A stretch of 6,372 nucleotides of DNA from NCBI GenBank assembly GCA_022710025.1, contig JAKLHS010000036.1, positions 1-6,372 of the forward strand, in the 5' to 3' direction. The stretch is from Caldisericota bacterium (lineage in GTDB: Bacteria > Caldisericota > Caldisericia > Cryosericales > Cryosericaceae). The position numbers were made by a program, and so were the translations under genes. Within the stretch, counting starts at the first letter, position 1, and every line of letters begins with the position of its first letter. The notes under the pieces were generated by a model. The model did not search any database. It saw only the letters and a list, made by a program, of their open reading frames with translations, and had not been told where the DNA came from. Positions 4,920 through 6,372 of this stretch are shown here, one piece after another.

Positions 4920-6372
4920 TCACATAGAGAAGATAAGCGTCTTCACCGAAAGCGAGACAAGTCGGTCTCCTAGCATCGATTGACCAATATCCACATAATC
5001 CCCTTCTGCAAGAGTAACCTCGTCGATCGAGAGCACCCTGAACTGGGGTAGTCCAGCACTAACGACCTGTCCCAATGCTTTTCCCAGGTCGCGTTCAGTT
5101 ACCAGAATCAGTGGGTTACTCGGCGAAATGTATTTCGTGGCAAACGACATGACCCCATTTGCCAGTTTTTTCAGATCGTCGTAGCTGACCACTGCCGACA
5201 TGTCGAGAGCAAGAATCACCCGATCCTTTGCGGGATCGAGGTCCCAGCGGCCGTACCCGTCCAGGATAGCTTTTGCCAACGTCTGCTCGTCAGGAAGACC
5301 GTCAAACATCGGCCGCAAAACCGGGACGTTGCGCATGGGTAACTCTTTGGGAGCGACCCATATGGTCATGCCACTCAACGTGATCGTCTCGTGGCTGGCG
5401 CCCATTACCGTTGCTCGTTCTGTATGAAGAGGCTTCAGGACTGTCCATTCCTTGACCCGCGGATGATTTCGCAGTTCCTCACCCATGAGCGGACCGATGT
5501 CTCCGTAGACGGCAACATCCTGGATCGTCCTGACAGGCTTTGCATCATAGTAGAAATCGGCTACTCCCCCGGAGAAGAAGATCGTCGTGTCCACAACAGG
5601 CTTTCCCAGCGGAGTTGTCTCCATGAGATCGCGCGCTATCTGCGAAATCTGGCCGGACAGTACCTCGACGACGAGGTCTGCTTCCAATCGTGCTACCTGC
5701 CGGAGCGCGTCGACGGTAGCGACATCCCCGACTTTGAGATTGATCCCCAAGTGCGCAAGCATCTTCACGCCACTTTTTGTAATCTTCTTGACAATGCCTG
5801 TCGCCTGATCCACCTGAATGTGACGGCCTCCGACCGACAAGACGACCGTGTCCATGAGTTCTCCCTGCCGGAAGATCGCTATGTTCGTCGTCCCGCCGCC
5901 GATGTCGACGTTGGTAGCCCACGTGAAATGCTCCGACGACCACGCAGCCGCCCCTGATCCTCGCCCGGCAAGATGTGACTCAAGGCTGGGACCCGCTACC
6001 GTCGAAACGAAATCTCCCGCGAGAGGAGCAACGATGTTGAGCACTCGTTCCGCATTCTCGCTCTTGGCTGCTTCACCAGTGATAATGACTGCTCCGGTAT
6101 CGATCTGTTCCGGTGCGAAGCCGGCTTCCTTATAGTCGGCCGCGAGAATCCTCTCAAGCTCCTCGACGTCGACCAGACCCTTCTGGTTAAAGGGGGTCAG
6201 ATGCACCGCACTCTGATACACCACTTCCTTCTTCGCTACGTCCGCTCTCGGCTTGCGCGCAGGACCATATCGTGCCTGCGGCATCATGCTGAGTGTTGCT
6301 GTCTCGGCGACCAACAGTTTCGATATGACAATCTGGGTCGTTGTCGTCCCTATGTCTATGCCAACACTGGTA
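4920..6372 (-). CDS. eutA: EutA, ethanolamine ammonia-lyase reactivating factor (5' end cut by window)
   Basis: EutA is the ATP-dependent chaperone that exchanges damaged cobalamin on EutBC for fresh cofactor. The reading frame is open to the window edge, giving 483 residues, so the true start lies outside the window by perhaps ten residues (the enteric protein is about 467). The first visible residues, TSVGIDIGTTTTQ, are the phosphate-1 loop of the actin/Hsp70 ATPase fold and match the known EutA N-terminus. This shows that the TTG at 6314, which follows them, is not the start. Numbering from the window edge, further landmarks are GAVIITGEAAKSEN (93-106), phosphate-2 DIGGGT (156-161), the FSGGV adenosine-type motif (266-270), DIGPLMGEELRNHPR (291-305) and a C-terminal GDYVDIG. 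The gene ends in TGA 12 bases before eutB, whose ribosome site sits in that gap, so translation is probably coupled. Identification is by recalled similarity along the whole length and by position next to eutBC. Confidence 0.96.
   Translation of the reverse strand, partial: TSVGIDIGTTTTQIVISKLLVAETATLSMMPQARYGPARKPRADVAKKEVVYQSAVHLTPFNQKGLVDVEELERILAADYKEAGFAPEQIDTGAVIITGEAAKSENAERVLNIVAPLAGDFVSTVAGPSLESHLAGRGSGAAAWSSEHFTWATNVDIGGGTTNIAIFRQGELMDTVVLSVGGRHIQVDQATGIVKKITKSGVKMLAHLGINLKVGDVATVDALRQVARLEADLVVEVLSGQISQIARDLMETTPLGKPVVDTTIFFSGGVADFYYDAKPVRTIQDVAVYGDIGPLMGEELRNHPRVKEWTVLKPLHTERATVMGASHETITLSGMTIWVAPKELPMRNVPVLRPMFDGLPDEQTLAKAILDGYGRWDLDPAKDRVILALDMSAVVSYDDLKKLANGVMSFATKYISPSNPLILVTERDLGKALGQVVSAGLPQFRVLSIDEVTLAEGDYVDIGQSMLGDRLVSLSVKTLIFSM

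Noticed and set aside
2547..4973. An 808-codon open frame on the plus strand antisense to eutB and eutC.
   Set aside because: Its codons are in register with the sense codons (first base opposite the sense third base). In that register a stop needs a sense TTA, CTA or TCA codon, and the real genes hardly use these. Codon bias alone leaves the frame open. It has no family motifs, and both sense genes are certain.
4920..6314. eutA starting at the TTG at 6314.
   Set aside because: The same frame continues upstream to the window edge and encodes the essential phosphate-1 loop VGIDIGTTTTQ, so the TTG is internal.

Overview
The window is the interior of an ethanolamine utilisation (eut) operon. 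Every gene lies on the minus strand, so transcription runs from base 6372 towards base 1. In transcription order it holds eutA (5' end cut by the window), eutB, eutC, eutL, an eutE-type acetaldehyde dehydrogenase, and the first two thirds of a hexameric microcompartment shell protein of the EutM/PduA kind (3' end cut by the window). There are no RNA genes, mobile elements, CRISPR arrays or integration signs. No promoter is visible, as expected inside a polycistron.

Layout: 6372-4920 eutA (reactivating factor), a 12-base gap, 4907-3540 eutB (lyase large subunit), a 15-base gap, 3524-2658 eutC (lyase small subunit), a 146-base gap with a strong predicted RNA hairpin, 2511-1837 eutL (trimeric shell protein), an 89-base gap with a weaker hairpin, 1747-248 eutE, a 43-base gap with a hairpin straddling the eutE stop, then the shell gene from 204 to the window edge. 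The A-B-C enzyme genes are tightly packed; each gap around the shell and dehydrogenase genes carries a foldable inverted repeat.

How the genes work together: EutBC is the adenosylcobalamin-dependent lyase that splits ethanolamine into acetaldehyde and ammonia. EutA restores lyase inactivated by damaged cobalamin. EutE turns acetaldehyde, NAD+ and CoA into acetyl-CoA and NADH. EutL and the EutM-like protein are facets of the protein shell that confines the volatile, toxic aldehyde. The dehydrogenase carries a clear C-terminal encapsulation helix, whereas EutC lacks the N-terminal targeting helix known from enteric EutC.

Organism: a bacterium with moderately GC-rich DNA (judged by eye, not counted) and strong Shine-Dalgarno sites. 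The order A-B-C-L-(dehydrogenase)-(BMC-H), and a dehydrogenase resembling the N-terminal half of AdhE, fit the Firmicutes-like eut arrangement better than the enteric one, where eutE lies upstream of eutA. An anaerobic Firmicute or another phylum with a similar locus is my inference; the species cannot be read from this window. I see no undescribed system here, but several details of cargo targeting, shell pore and intercistronic RNA structure deserve a second look.
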